A stretch of DNA of 64,000 bases from Triplophysa rosa (lineage: Eukaryota > Chordata > Actinopteri > Cypriniformes > Nemacheilidae). The notes beneath the pieces are model-generated. The model searched no databases and was not told the DNA's origin. It worked only from the letters and a program-made list of their open reading frames with translations. Positions within the stretch are counted from its first letter, which is position 1. Each line of letters begins with the position of its first letter. Of this stretch, positions 11,530 through 22,936 are shown in pieces. The position numbers and the translations under genes were made by a program. The stretch is taken from the NCBI RefSeq assembly GCF_024868665.1, contig NW_026634369.1, forward strand, positions 2,603-66,602. Reading direction: 5' to 3'.

Positions 11530-12352
11530 ACACAGAGACGGCCCAGATGCTGTGAAAACCAAACTTTATTTAGGACATGGCAGACAATGATAGTATAAAC
11601 CCGACCGTGAGCGTTTCAGCCCGCGGTGGTAAGAGGTGATACAGTTCGTGGATGCTGCAGTAGCGGCCCGGCCGCGAGCGTGTCAGCTCGCGGTGGTGAG
11701 AAGAGAAGATCCCGGAGGAAGTAGGGCACGGTGGCCAGGACAAGGGATAGGGACCCAGCGGTGACGAGTTGGTTTGAGAGCTGGGGTACCTCACTCAGCC
11801 CGGATGCCGTGTCGGGAATCCAGAAGTGGATTCTAGCGAGACTCAGGATCACCAATCCTCCGGGAAACCACTGGCAGCCGAAGGCTGTAGCTGCACTGGA
11901 CGCCCACGGGAGCTATCGGGAGAAAAGGATGTACCGAGGCGACAGACAAGGTAAGCAGAAATAGAACAAGACAAAACTGTGACTATGACAAGGATAGAGT
12001 ACTTCGTCAGACGTGCCGCGGCAACGTCTATGTCAGTCTGAACAGGTTACGAGAACAACGGTCAGACAACGGACGAGAGACACAGAGGGAATATATAGGG
12101 GAAACATAACGGCATGTAAGGAAAGTCAGGTGTGGGGCAATTACTGGGAACGAGTGTTAAATGAGTAATGAGGCAGCAGGTGTGTGAGTGTGGAGTGGAA
12201 ATTCACCAGTGCGGGGAAGTCTAAGGAGACACGGGGCGGGGAGAGACACGCAGACACCGAGCATGGAATCAGCCACCGGCTATCCACGTGCTCGACAAAC
12301 AACAATACAACCCATGTGCATAAAATACCTAGACCAGACCAAGACTGTAACA
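11530..12352 (-). repeat. 5' LTR of the gypsy element
   Basis: The start at 12352 (TGTTACAGTC) is fixed by its match to the 3' LTR stub. A TATATAT box lies at 12091-12097, and an AATAAA poly(A) signal near 11564-11569 is followed by GCATCTGGGCCG. The inner end is uncertain and may come within a few bases of the gag ATG. Confidence 0.7.
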
Positions 12353-12820
12353 GACGTGGCTCTCAAATGACAGATTACTATCGAATAGAACGCCAAGATT
12401 CTTTGCTGACGACGAGGGTTTTATGGAACATCCGTCAATAGTTAAGCAGTATTCTTGGTTGTTACTTATAGCAGTTTTCGGTCCAATAAGTAACACTTCT
12501 GTTTTGTCCGAGTTCAGTAATAAAAAGTTGTTACTCATCCAGTTTTTTATATCGACTATGCATTCCATTATTTGATGGAACTGCTGTGTTTCATGAGGCT
12601 TCGAGGAAATATAAAGTTGAGTATCATCAGCATAACAGTGAAAGCTAACTCCGTGTCGCTTTATTATATCTCCTAGAGGTAGCATGTATAATGCGAAGAG
12701 CAGAGGCCCTAAGACTGAGCCATGTGGTACACCATACTGGACTTGCGATTTGATTGACACCTCATTGTTTATTGCTACAAATTGAAAACGGTCGGATAAA
12801 TAAGACTTAAAGTAAAATTG
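12353..12820 (-). pseudogene. LINE reverse transcriptase fragment
   Basis: On the minus strand a frame from about 12815 encodes YGVPHGSVLGPLLFALYMLPLG and then CYADDTQLYIS, the RT catalytic FADD/YADD-type motif, followed by SDKTEVLLIGP and NLGVLFDSNLSFESHV. This is the palm of an L2/Rex-type non-LTR reverse transcriptase. The fragment is cut at 12353 by the gypsy 5' LTR and lacks the endonuclease and the C-terminus. Confidence 0.88.
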
Positions 12821-12954
12821 AAACTTTCCTGTTTCAATCTGTCAGGGTTTACACTTTAAGATTACGACAGCTCCAGATTGGATACAGCATCACTTGTGAA
12901 GACTTCAGATGATGGCAACTATAGATGGACATACAAAACTGCCAAATATGTAGG

Positions 12955-13121
12955 AGCTGATAGCCTCGTGGGCAGTGCGCCGACACATGGCGTGGTTGTG
13001 CTCTGGGCGACCAGAGTTCGATTCCCGGCTCGTGGTACTTTCCCGACCCTATCCCCTTCTCTCTCCCACTTCGCTTCCTGTCCTCTCTCATACTATACTG
13101 TACAAATAAAGGCAAAAAAAC
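12955..13121 (+). mobile_element. tRNA-derived SINE
   Basis: The head resembles a tRNA: TAGCCTCGTGGGCAGTGCGCC for box A and GAGTTCGATTCCCGGCTC for box B, spaced as in a tRNA gene. A tail follows, CTTCCTGTCCTCTC and then AAATAAAGGCAAAAAA. This layout is common in fish tRNA-derived SINEs. The boundaries are approximate. Confidence 0.75.
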
Positions 13122-13509
13122 CTGCCAAATATTGTAATCAATCCACTTTGTATTGTTACAATAATGGCCGTATATGTAAATGGACAATGTTTACCCTTAT
13201 TTTTTTAGTTACTTACTGAGATATTCCCATTTACTTGTCCACAAAAAAAATTCCGGATATGCGTTGAAAATCTGCAAACTTAACCTGTAATAACATTGCC
13301 TGTTTAACTGAACATTACTTTAAACACATGACTTGTATTGCCTTAGAGCTATTGTGATATGAACATCACTTTGTTGTTTCTCAGTGAGTCACAGCCACCT
13401 CTGGCTGATTAAAGGATATATTTTTGATTGTAACATTGAAACATGCATTTTTAAGATGCTTTGAAATTATATTCATTGCTAAGCTCTATACCCTGTCCAG
13501 CTATCCTGG
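13122..13509. other. Spacer, nothing recognised
   Basis: AT-rich sequence between the SINE and the right arm of the inverted pair. It may be the original interior of that element. No coding frame was found. Confidence 0.45.
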
Positions 13510-14061
13510 GTTTTACTATGGTAACACTGCAACCATGTAATCATATTTTTTTTTCTTTTTTTCAAATCAAGGTTTTAAAAATGGTTCTGGTGCTTTTGAA
13601 ACCACGGTGAAAGTCTGTATAGGTTTTCTATATGTTCTAGTAATGTCATAGTTATTGTGGTTTTGCTACAACAATCAATCATTGTAGTAGATTTTGTATG
13701 GTCTTACTGCAAATGCTGTAAATAAAGCATGGATAACTTCCATATGGGTACAAATACTGTATTTGTGTGTTGGTCTGATAAATGTAATGCATTTGTGTAT
13801 TTAATCTGTTAAAATATTAAATTTTCAGTTGTTATTGAACATTGGTTTTTGTGTTGAATGACATTTTGGTTAGCGTGATTTAACGATTATAAACCGCAGA
13901 CCGACCGTGGGCCGCCAGCAAACATTAATGATAAACCAGCGGCTTAGCAGCGGACCACCGGTGGAAATATGGCGGCTGCCGCCGGTGGACCGCTGGAAAA
14001 ATGATGAGCAAAAAGCCGGTGGCCCGCAGGTGGTTCCCGCCGGTGGACCGCCAGCCAGTTA
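13510..14061 (-). mobile_element. Right arm of the long inverted pair (partner 5900-6461)
   Basis: It begins TTTTACTATGGTAACACTGC, the reverse complement of the inner end of the left arm. It ends in the CCGGTGG-rich outer part (CCGCCGGTGGACCGCCAGC). Confidence 0.7.
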
Positions 14062-14106
14062 GCTGGGCTCATTAGATATGGCCAGTTAGCTGGGCTCATT
14101 AGATAT
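14055..14106. repeat. Tandem duplication of 26-27 bp
   Basis: GCCAGTTAGCTGGGCTCATT is present twice in direct succession, each copy followed by AGATAT. Confidence 0.85.
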
Positions 14107-14442
14107 GCATACAGGCCAACTGTCATTGGCTTAAACTTGCTGCTTGTCAGTTCCTGGTCCCGCCCAGTTTCCATGGTAACTTTTCTCCGCTCCAGTGTGT
14201 GACACACATTCAGCAAGCAACGCACACCCATTAATACACTTCAAACTGGGATTAATACATAAATTTAACAATTTAAAATCTCATGAATTATTATTAAATT
14301 GCAAATTAATAGCATTTTTATTAATATATATATATACATATACTAAAATTTGTCTGTTAAATAATTTAGCCAGTATTCCATCAATGCTTTTGACTGTATT
14401 TATAAAAATGTCCTGTAAGAGCCTGGAAGAACACTATCATTT

Positions 14443-14850
14443 TAAAAAAGCTGGCAGACCGACAGCATTTTTACATTGGTCGGCTTGCCGACAGTGTCCC
14501 GACGGTGGTCCATCTGTGTCAAGCCGCTGAATCTGTGCCGCCCAGTTTGCCACTGCTGTACCAACAGAGGTCCAGCAGCAGCAAGCTGCTGGTGGCGTGT
14601 CACCCAAAAAAAGCTGGCAGACCGACAGCATTTTTACATTGGTCGGCTTGCCGACAGTGTTCCGATGGTGGTCCGTCTGTGTCAAGCCGCTGAATCTGTG
14701 CCGCCCAGTTTGCCACTGCTGTACCAACAGAGGTCCAAAAAAAGCTGGCAGACAGACAGCATTTTTACATTGATCGGCTTATCGACAGTGTGCGGACGGT
14801 GGTCCGACTGCATTAAGCCGCAGAATCTATGCCGCCCAAAAACCGCCAGG
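14443..14850. repeat. Tandem array, unit about 130-165 bp, three copies
   Basis: Copies start at AAAAAAGCTGGCAGAC near 14443, 14607 and 14739. Each runs through GGTCGGCTTGCCGACAGTGT and CTGAATCTGTGCCGCCCA. The first unit carries an extra insert of about 33 bp rich in AGCAGC/GCTGCT. Each unit contains a short inverted pair around GGTCGGC/GCCGAC. The open frames here come from the repeat. Confidence 0.85.
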
Positions 14851-15103
14851 TCATTGTTTGCTGGGTATTGTATAGTTCTGCAGGAGACATTAACAACTAT
14901 TAAATAAGTAATAAGTAACTAATTGTTACTTACTTTAAACATCAGTATGCTGTTACCTACTGATTAGTTCATCTTTCTTCCTTACTAGTATCAGTAATGA
15001 CTACAGTGTTAGTGCAGCACTAACCATTTGTTCTGCATTAGCTCCTGCAAAACTACCTATTAAGTATGAAACAGTATTATAAAGTGTTACCCTGATTTAA
15101 TAA

Positions 15104-17074
15104 CAGTGTTGGAAGTAATGCGTTAAAAAGTAATGCATTACAGTAACGTATTGCTTTTTTCTGTAACGCAGTAGTGTAAGGCATTACTAATCAATTTTCA
15201 GTAATATTTTACTCGGTACATGTTCAGTAACGCTTGCGTTACAACAAACTTTTCACCTGCGAGACATTAACTAATCAAAAATCCCGCAAGTAAGTTCTAT
15301 TTATTGTTCGTGAATAGACGCGTGTGGTGTCATTCATCTCCTTCTGGCTGGTGGAACTTTGTATTTTGTATTGTAACCCGGCATGATTTCAGCCTCTGAG
15401 CTCGAGGTCCGATGCTATTGGCCCCGCCCGGTTCGCTGTCAGCCCTAGCGCCAGTGTTGCCAGGGTCGCGGTTTCTCCGCACAACTAGGCTATTTTGAAA
15501 ATGCAGTTGCGGGAAAAATTATGGAGTCGCGGGTGCGGGTTTTGGGAGTACTTTCATATTGTACTGCGGCCGCAAAAATGTTTATTTATATTCTAAGGAT
15601 AAATGTTAATTGATGAGAATCTTAATGTGTATTCATACTCAGATGAATACCTGGCAACTCCAGGACCGGGACCCGTTCTCAAAAGTGTGGGGAATGAGCG
15701 TCTGACAGGCAGGCTACAGTACAGGGAGGGACGCGGGAGCTCAGCTCAACCAAAGAGGAAAATATAGCGGCGGTATTAGACAATGCATCCGAATTATGTT
15801 TTTACCAATGTTTCGTACTAAGGTGCATGTCACCTTGCACAATGAAAGAAATCACGCGTGAGTATACAACAGTTGATTCTTCCGGCTGCCAAATATCACG
15901 TTTGAGCAGCGCTAGGCAGTCTAGAACAACTAAAACATCGACATGCTTGTACACATTATACATATGCAATATATTTAACCATGCTTATTTCTTAAGTTTG
16001 TGCATGTCTTACGAAGAGAAAACACGTTTCTCGTCCATTTCCGTGCGTGGCCTCGAGCACACATGGGATCTTTTTTAAAGGGACACTCCACCCAAAAATC
16101 AAAATTCTGTTATGGATTACTCACCCTCTAGTTGTTCCAAACCTGTATAAATTTCTTTGTTCGGTTGAACACAAAGATGTTTGGTAGAATGTTAGCAACT
16201 GAAAATTCTTTGGCATCATTGACTACCATAGCAGAAAAAATTATAACGGTAGTCAAAGGTGACCCAAAATAGTTTGCTTTCCTAAATCCCCAAAACATCT
16301 TTTGAGTTCAACAGAACAAAAAATATATACAATACCTAGGAAACCATTCAGATAAGTAAATATAGCAATAGAAACTTCTTTTGGCAGTTGTTAACTTTGA
16401 TTTGACACTGGAAAATAATTGGGCTAGTTTTCTTTCCTTTTGGGCGGGTTTTGAGGGGTCATTGGGCTGCTTACAGGAAGCTAGTTAGCAAGATCCCTGT
16501 GACCAGCAGCAATGACAAGGTAAGCTAACGTTTACATTATGACTAGCTAGAATTCTATATAATCTAGTTCAGTGATGGGATGGGACTATTTTGTATTTAA
16601 ATACCTTTGAAAAAAAAAAGTATTTTGTATTTTAATGTATTTAATCTTTGTATTTTTGTATTTTCAAACTCCTTATTAGACTGCATGGATGGGCAGTGTT
16701 TCAAATATATCCATTTGAAATACGAAAATACTATTATTTTGTAATTGTATTTTGTATTTAAATGCATTTAATCTTAGTATTTTTTGTATTTATTTTTGTA
16801 TAACCTAGTTAATTCAAGAAATCAGCAGTCTAATTAACAGGTTGATTGGCAAAAAGGTATTTTGTATTTTGAAAATACAAAAATACAAAGACATTTAGTC
16901 ATTTTAGAATGTTAAGTTCTACTTCTGTAGTTATTTTGGTTAAAGTAACTCAAAAGTAATACAGGAGTCATGTAACATTACAATTCTGAGACAGAAATAT
17001 TGCAAGGTAAGGGATTACTTTTAAATATGTATTATATAATGTATTACAGTTTGGAAGTAACTTGCACAACCCTG
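15104..17074. mobile_element. hAT-type DNA transposon, 1971 bp, perfect 8-bp TSD
   Basis: The element begins CAGTGTTGGAAGTAA and ends TTGCACAACCCTG, with imperfect TIRs. It is flanked on both sides by TTTAATAA (15096-15103 and 17075-17082). The 8-bp duplication and CAG...CTG ends fit the hAT superfamily. No transposase domain was recognised; the longest frame (15827-16078) has no known match. Its ends resemble those of the element at 31934-33317. Confidence 0.85.
16072..16345 (+). mobile_element. MITE-like repeat inside the hAT element
   Basis: The start AAAGGGACACTCCACCCAAA and the following CTCACCCTCTAGTTGTTCCA are the hallmark opening of a very abundant cyprinid short repeat. The far end was not resolved. 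Confidence 0.55.
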
Positions 17075-17448
17075 TTTAATAATGTTAAATACGAATTTGA
17101 CAACAACAAAAAAAATTCAGTCATTTCATTACCCTTGATAGTTCTGCAGTCTATTTAAAAAATAAGTGACTGTGGTAAACGACATTTCTTCTTTTTCTGG
17201 TCAGTACTTCTACCTTGGGTTGTTTTGGATACAGTGATACTGGTCACTTTTAAAATAAGGTGTAAACGGGTCGTCAAAATATATAGTCTGATATAGTCAC
17301 AAAAACGGTATTGGGCATCACAAACTGCAGTGTAAACGTGGCCTAAGCAACTTGTAATTGCCCAGCTGCACTCATTGGAGCATTTTACTGGTATTTTAAC
17401 AAGGTATTATGTAGACTGGGAACATTCACATTTCTTTTGGACTTCACA

Positions 17449-18146
17449 TAGGCCTGTCACGATTATTAATTAATCGTCTCATCGCGATTGTTTGTCCTCA
17501 TCGCGATGGTTTCAAATAATTTCAATTATTGCACATCTCTATAGAAGACTCAAGGGGAAGCCGCTGTGCCTGCATATTGCATATTTTACTGTATATATTG
17601 TAACTAAAGCATGATAATACTGGTAAAATGTGCCAACAATCACTTAAAAAAAATCTTTAAAGCATATACCATAAAAAACTCGTTGTACAATTTAATATTA
17701 TTTAAGATAATCTCAATGTGAAAACCAGCCTACCAAAATTATATTAACATAAAAGTAACATTTTTTGTAGTCTTGCAAGTGAGAAAAAAAACAGACTAGA
17801 AGCTTTTCTATGACTGATAGCATTTTATTAGTGGTTTCGATTCACTCCTGATCAAACTCCTTTTACACATATTTGGCAGCTGTATTATTGTCATGTTAAA
17901 GCCTAGACCTTAAATATACTATTACCCCATTTTTTAAGAGAAAATAAAACACAGTCTTATATTCAGAACAATATGGTTGTTTCAAAGCCGAATCAAAAAT
18001 GTGTGAGAATTAAATGTCAAAGCCCTAAAACAGACAATTAATTGTTATAATTGTCAAAGCCCTTAAACAGACAATGAATCGTCACAATTACAATTATTTA
18101 TTAGACAATTAATCGTCAGCAAAATTTAATAATCGTGACAGCCCTA
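17449..18146. mobile_element. hAT MITE, 698 bp, perfect 8-bp TSD
   Basis: The ends are TAGGCCTGTCACGATTATTA and, inverted, TAGGGCTGTCACGATTATTA. The flanks are ACTTCACA on both sides (17441-17448 and 18147-18154). There is no coding capacity. The nearest host gene, gpr174, ends 134 bp away. Confidence 0.9.
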
Positions 18147-18279
18147 ACTTCACATTCTCAGTTTATTTTATTTGCATACCACTCTACATGAGTTCAGTGC
18201 TATTATAAATGAGAAAGTTTGCTGTCCATGAGCCAAAAACAATATCCCAATACTTTTTTCTGGCATCCCCATTTCCTTT

Positions 18280-19281
18280 TTACTTTTCTGGATTGGACTC
18301 TAAGGCCTCATTTGTTGTGCAAGACATCCTGTGGTGGAGAAGAATACTGTCTTGCAGTTCTGACCGAGACAGACGACGCTTGAACTCGTCAGTGGTGAAA
18401 TAGTACATCACTGGGTCCAGGCAACAGTTCAAGCTGGCCAGACACAATGTGATAGGATGAGCATGGTGCACTGCACTCCTAAATGCACAAGTAACATTAA
18501 AATTTGATTTGGCCAAGAAGTCCAAAGGGAAAGTTATGTGATATGGCACGAAACAGATCAGAAATACACTGGCACAGCTCAGCACCATCTTGAGAGCCTT
18601 GCGCTTCTCCCCGGCATCGTAAGGTATGCAGATTTTCTCACGTAAACTCATTGCAGTGAGCCACGTGCATGTGACCACGACAGCTAGTGGGAAGAGAAAT
18701 CCTGTGATTTCTGCAACTGTAACGAGGGTCACTCCTACCACCTTGCTTAGTTGCATCATGGGAAGCTCAGAGAAACAGTGTTGTGGCGTGGAAGGGTTTT
18801 TTCTTAGGAGAGGAAATGGTAAGCATCCTAAACACACTATGAACCAGCCGGCGACACACCAGCTGCGGTCCTGGCATCTCTTCGTGACGTCACAGCGTAG
18901 CGGCTGGATAATAAGTCGACAACGTCTCATACTGATACAGGCCAGGAAGTAGATGCTGGCATACATATTGACATATTTCAAATAGAAACAGACCATGCAA
19001 GCGATCTGACCAAAAGGCCATGACTTGTTTAGATAGTAGTAAATGCGCAGAGGAAGTGATAAAACCTGAAGCAAATCAGCAATGGCAAGGTTGATCATGA
19101 ATATTACCGCCTTTTTTGTGTCCTTTACATATGCATAAAAAATCCAGAGCGCTAGAACATTACCTATCAGCCCAGGAACAAGAATCACTGTGTAGAAGAT
19201 TGCATAGATTTGATGCTGATATTGTTGGATTGATATATTGTTGTGCTCGACAGTCTTGTTGCAGATGTGGCTGGCATTCAT
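18280..19281 (-). CDS. gpr174: Probable lysophosphatidylserine receptor GPR174
   Basis: A single-exon class A GPCR of 333 residues, the length of human GPR174. In mammals the receptor binds lysophosphatidylserine at the plasma membrane and acts on lymphocytes. The N-terminus has Asn-X-Ser/Thr sites (NAS, NKT) and no signal peptide. TM1 contains VILVPGLIGNVLALW, and TM2 contains FMINLAIADLLQVLSLPLR. TM3 with its conserved Cys reads CFYLKYVNMYASIYF and ends in MRR where most receptors have DRY. TM6 has FLICFVPYH and TM7 DPVMYY in place of NPxxY. These segments match GPR174 better than P2RY10. The start is the ATG at 19281; the frame stays open 27 bases upstream but has no ATG there. A related gene, p2ry10, lies about 10 kb upstream on the same strand. 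Confidence 0.93.
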   Translation of the reverse strand: MNASHICNKTVEHNNISIQQYQHQIYAIFYTVILVPGLIGNVLALWIFYAYVKDTKKAVIFMINLAIADLLQVLSLPLRIYYYLNKSWPFGQIACMVCFYLKYVNMYASIYFLACISMRRCRLIIQPLRCDVTKRCQDRSWCVAGWFIVCLGCLPFPLLRKNPSTPQHCFSELPMMQLSKVVGVTLVTVAEITGFLFPLAVVVTCTWLTAMSLREKICIPYDAGEKRKALKMVLSCASVFLICFVPYHITFPLDFLAKSNFNVTCAFRSAVHHAHPITLCLASLNCCLDPVMYYFTTDEFKRRLSRSELQDSILLHHRMSCTTNEALESNPEK

Positions 19282-19918
19282 TTTGTCTATATTCTGACTA
19301 AAATCCAAGAACTTCCTTAAATTTACAAACTATAATTTTCAGTTGATCTACCTAATTTTACCTTGGCATAGTGCTATAGATCTGAGACGTTTGCTTGGAA
19401 ACTGTTCAGAATCCAAGAATCAAAACCAGCATTTGCAATCCACTGTAATGGCAGTAACGTACATGCGTTTAAGTTCTCTGTTAGCAAGAGGGTTGTAGAT
19501 CTAGCGTGTCCAGCTCTGAAAGATAGAATATAAAGTTTGTGGTTAGATACAGTCAATTAAAAGCTTTTTTCTCTTTCTATAAACTGTCACTTACATTTTT
19601 GCATAATTTGACTACTCCTGTATAGGTGTAAGGTAACAGGAGTGAATTATTAGTGTTGTATTACATCTTGTATTCATATTTGACAGATGGGTGATCCCTA
19701 CAATTCTGAGCAAACTTTTAGACTTTGAAACTCTTGGAAAATTACAGATATATTTTTTCAATTTTATTTTGGTTCATCATTAAGGGGTTTATGTTAGAAA
19801 TTTAAAAATTCATACAGGTCAAGATTCAGCACTTAAATTGGATAATTTATAGAAATAACAAACTACTGAAATAAATGTTTTTGTTATTACACAGTGAGTA
19901 GAGTACCGAAAAAGGTAT

Positions 19919-20054
19919 CGGTGTTCTGACATCTTGTGCTACGATTAGAATGTGCTACCCTCCCACTGACTTTAGGGTTGGGGAGAGGTTAGTCTTATGT
20001 TTTGTATGGGAGGTAGCACAAACTGAGCAGGTAGCACAGATTGTCAGAACACCG
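19919..20054. mobile_element. Short MITE, 136 bp
   Basis: The 24-base ends CGGTGTTCTGACATCTTGTG... and, inverted, CGGTGTTCTGACAATCTGTG... are nearly perfect. The insert lies in a remnant with GGTACC-rich ends (GAGTACCG to the left, AACGGTACCCAACC to the right) that resembles the ends of the element at 31803-33630. Confidence 0.75.
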
Positions 20055-20481
20055 ACACAGAATTTCAGGTACCAGTTAACGGTACCCAACCATACCTGTC
20101 TGTAATTCATGCTTAAACCAACATACAATATGTCCCTACAATGTGTCTTATTCTACTTTTATTTTGAACTTTTTAAAATGTTGTAGCCACTTTAAATAAT
20201 TGCCCTTTTTAAAAAATGGCTAGATTTAACTGTTTACTGTTCTAAATTAATTTCAAAGACAGTAATTTCCATTGTTTATTTATTTACGCCATAATTGGCT
20301 AAAAAGCAAAAATTTGAAGTAAATTGTAAAAAAGACTTGAATCTCAGTCACTGGTTACCCGTGCTGATAAAACAGGGTTACTCTTCTTAAGAGATATGCC
20401 TTTTCCCCATGCATTGTGGACAATTGACTGCCCATACGGCAGGGCCCCCTCATTCTCTACCTAAAATGCGAAGGTACTTTC
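20055..20481. other. AT-rich spacer, nothing recognised
   Basis: Apart from the GGTACC terminus at about 20068-20095, no gene or repeat end was recognised. Confidence 0.45.
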
Positions 20482-22161
20482 AGGGTCGGTTTCTCAGACA
20501 AGGATTAGTTTAAGACAGGACTAGGCCAATAACGCAACATCTGTTTTTTTATCATCATTGTCAACAGTTACATTATATAATCACACTCTTATTCATATAA
20601 AGGCCTTTACACTATTTAGTCGCGATTTGAAATGGTTGTATTGACACGTCAGGTATAGATTGACAGCTTCTGGCTGTGGAATATGGCTCAGCGCAATGCG
20701 ACAGCGGTCCCGTCTAGTGTACACATGGGTTAAAGGCTGCTTCAGAATCTGTCAGACAGCGCACCAGAATAAACTTCTCTTTCGTGCTTGAATGAACAAA
20801 AACACACAAGATTATGCCAGAAAGCTCATTTTGTCTAGTATTTTCACAAGCAGTCTTCTACGAGTTAAATAAAGTCTTCAATGAATGCAAAGAGTAGTGA
20901 AAATAGGAAGCGCATTCGACCTGCTCAGAGCGGCAGCTCTTAAAGGGGCCACGTTCGTAAACGTGCTGCTGTGACTCCTGTCAGTAATGTTAATCAAAGA
21001 AGAAAAGAAAAGAAGAAATAAATATGATTTTGTCGCTTTAATGAGGATTCTTCTGTATTTCATGTATTTAGCAGTAAAGACTGTAAAGTGTTTGAGAACT
21101 TTATTTATTTTCTGTATATTTCCTACCTGTTAGACAATTATTTGAATGTAAAGGATATTTAAAAATATAAAAGCTGTGTGTGATTAGTTAGTTACTTTTT
21201 TTAACCACTTGCCTTCTGTGTGTGAGTGTCGAGTGCGTGGCACTGTTGTGACAGCTTGTCCGGGTGTTTGTGTGCCCCGCCCCTCTCGTCTCCTAGTTCA
21301 TTTTCCCCCATTAACTCTCATTTCGCTCACCTCATCTATTTTCGCCCTATTTATTCCTGTTTTTCCTTGCCCAGTGTGCGTTTGTCATTGATGATCACCC
21401 TGCAACCAGCATTTACTGCCCTCTTGTCTAGTAGTGTGTATTTTCTCTCGTCTTGTTGTTTGGATTATTTCTCTTGATTTGTCGTGTGGATTATTCTCTA
21501 GCCTTTTTATGGAGTCTCATGTTTTTGATGAGTGGACGAACTCTCTTCAACCCTGTCGGATTATTCCCCAACTCCTTGGATTATTTAACCCTTCCATCGG
21601 TTTGGCGTTTTTCTTTTCCTTGTTTTTTGGGGGGATTTATTAACCCCTTTGTTTTTTGTCTGCCCAGACTCCGGGTCTTTTTGGTTGTTTTTACCCCCTG
21701 CTGAATCCTTAGTTCTCTGTCCCCGTCATCAGCGCCAAGCATCTGTCACCCACCGCCTCCCCTCGGCCCCAAGCTCGGAAGCTTCAGCCCACCCCGCTAA
21801 TGCCCGCTCAGAACTATCATTCTTGTCACAGTGTTCTCTAGTATTCAACCTACAACCATGCTGATACGCCGCTTTGTCCTCACCCTTTTCTCTTGTCGGT
21901 CCCTGGATATGGGGAATGGCCTTCTGGGATTCCCAGGCACCCTGCTGTGCGCCCTTCTCAGTTTTCCGTCTAGAAATGGATCGGCTGTTTGCAGTGGCGT
22001 AACTTTGTTTTGAAAAGTGGTGGGGACAAAGACGACACAAACAATACTTTAATAAATTGTTTCTGTAAGAACTCGTTGGGAATATTCATGGTCGTCACAA
22101 GCGCGAAACATGTAGGTGACGCCTCTAGAAAACAGTATAAAACCTGCGCCGCTTTATCGAT

Positions 22162-22245
22162 GGCTTCAGTGGTGTAATGTTAGTGTGAAAGACGCATGAC
22201 ACGTAATATTGACACTGCCGTGAAGCAGGTTCGAATCCGCTGATC
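22162..22245 (+). repeat. tRNA-like module in the hAT, left
   Basis: GTGGTGTAATGTTAGTGTG resembles a box A and GGTTCGAATCC (22228-22238) is a textbook box B. The spacing is that of a tRNA gene with a long variable arm. A cloverleaf was not confirmed, so this is called tRNA-like rather than a tRNA gene. Confidence 0.5.
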
Positions 22246-22864
22246 TCACTATTCTAAATTTTCACATCACATATCAGATCTGCTTCCATTTGTTTTTAAA
22301 CTATATCATGTTTTCATCAATATATAATTTAAAGTATGTTGTGCTTTATTATATGTAAGGATGGCTGTTGCCGTACGTAATTAAACGTATTAATTCGTGA
22401 TGAAACAAAAACTACTGAAACGAATGTGTGTTTTCCCCATGTTAAAAATTTGGTGTTTGACAACCCCCTGCTAATAAGGACAAACATTCAAGTATACAGG
22501 GGAAACAGATGGAAAATAATATCTTTAAAAAATCTTATTTTCACTAATTACTATGGGCATTGCCTGATAGGCTACAAATATACAACAAACTTTCTAAATT
22601 TTGTTTTGAACTCATGAAACTACAAAGTTGTGACTTTTTCCATTTATTGGAGTTTTCTATCAAGTATCAAAATGTAATTAATCTTGCAATAGGCGATAGC
22701 AACCGCATGTCGAGAACAATAAGGACGAATATATAGCACCAAAGTGCAATTAAGCGCGAAATGTTTGGTACATGTATGACTTGAACAGCCATTTTCAAAT
22801 ATTTTCATCATTTTATTAAAAATAAATACCTTTAAAATCTGATATGTGATAGGGAAAAAGTTCA

Positions 22865-22936
22865 GCAAACAGCAGTCGCGAATCCACGACGACATGAAGG
22901 AGGTAACACTTGCTTTACGCTCTACGCCACCGGAGC
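22865..22936 (-). repeat. tRNA-like module in the hAT, right
   Basis: On the minus strand, CCGGTGGCGTAGAGCG stands where box A would be and GGATTCGCGAC where box B would be. The layout is the same as the left module but inverted, so the two modules face each other inside the element. Confidence 0.4.

Larger units (their letters stand above)
7166..12352 (-). mobile_element. Chromodomain Ty3/gypsy LTR retrotransposon, nearly complete but broken
   Basis: On the minus strand the order is 5' LTR, gag with a zinc knuckle, protease, reverse transcriptase, RNase H, integrase, chromodomain, polypurine tract and a stub of the 3' LTR. Both LTR copies start TGTTAC(A/G)GTCTTGGTCTG, at 12352 and 7254. The 3' LTR is cut to about 90 bp where it meets the DIRS fragment. 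Gag and pol carry frameshifts, stops and a protease active-site change, so the copy cannot move by itself. The C-terminal chromodomain places it among the chromoviruses of the Ty3/gypsy group. Confidence 0.92.

Noticed and set aside
12959..13031. Functional tRNA gene
   Set aside because: Box B is good, but the sequence leads into a SINE body and an A-rich tail, so it is a tRNA-derived SINE head.
16601..16880. Repeated TATTTTGTATTT words as a regulatory array
   Set aside because: Low-complexity AT sequence inside a hAT element; no unit with a fixed period.
18626..18952. Plus-strand frame of 108 codons opposite gpr174
   Set aside because: It is the antisense shadow of a strongly conserved receptor gene.
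19282..19308. gpr174 start nine codons upstream
   Set aside because: The codon there is TTG; the first ATG is at 19281 and gives the 333-residue length of the human protein.
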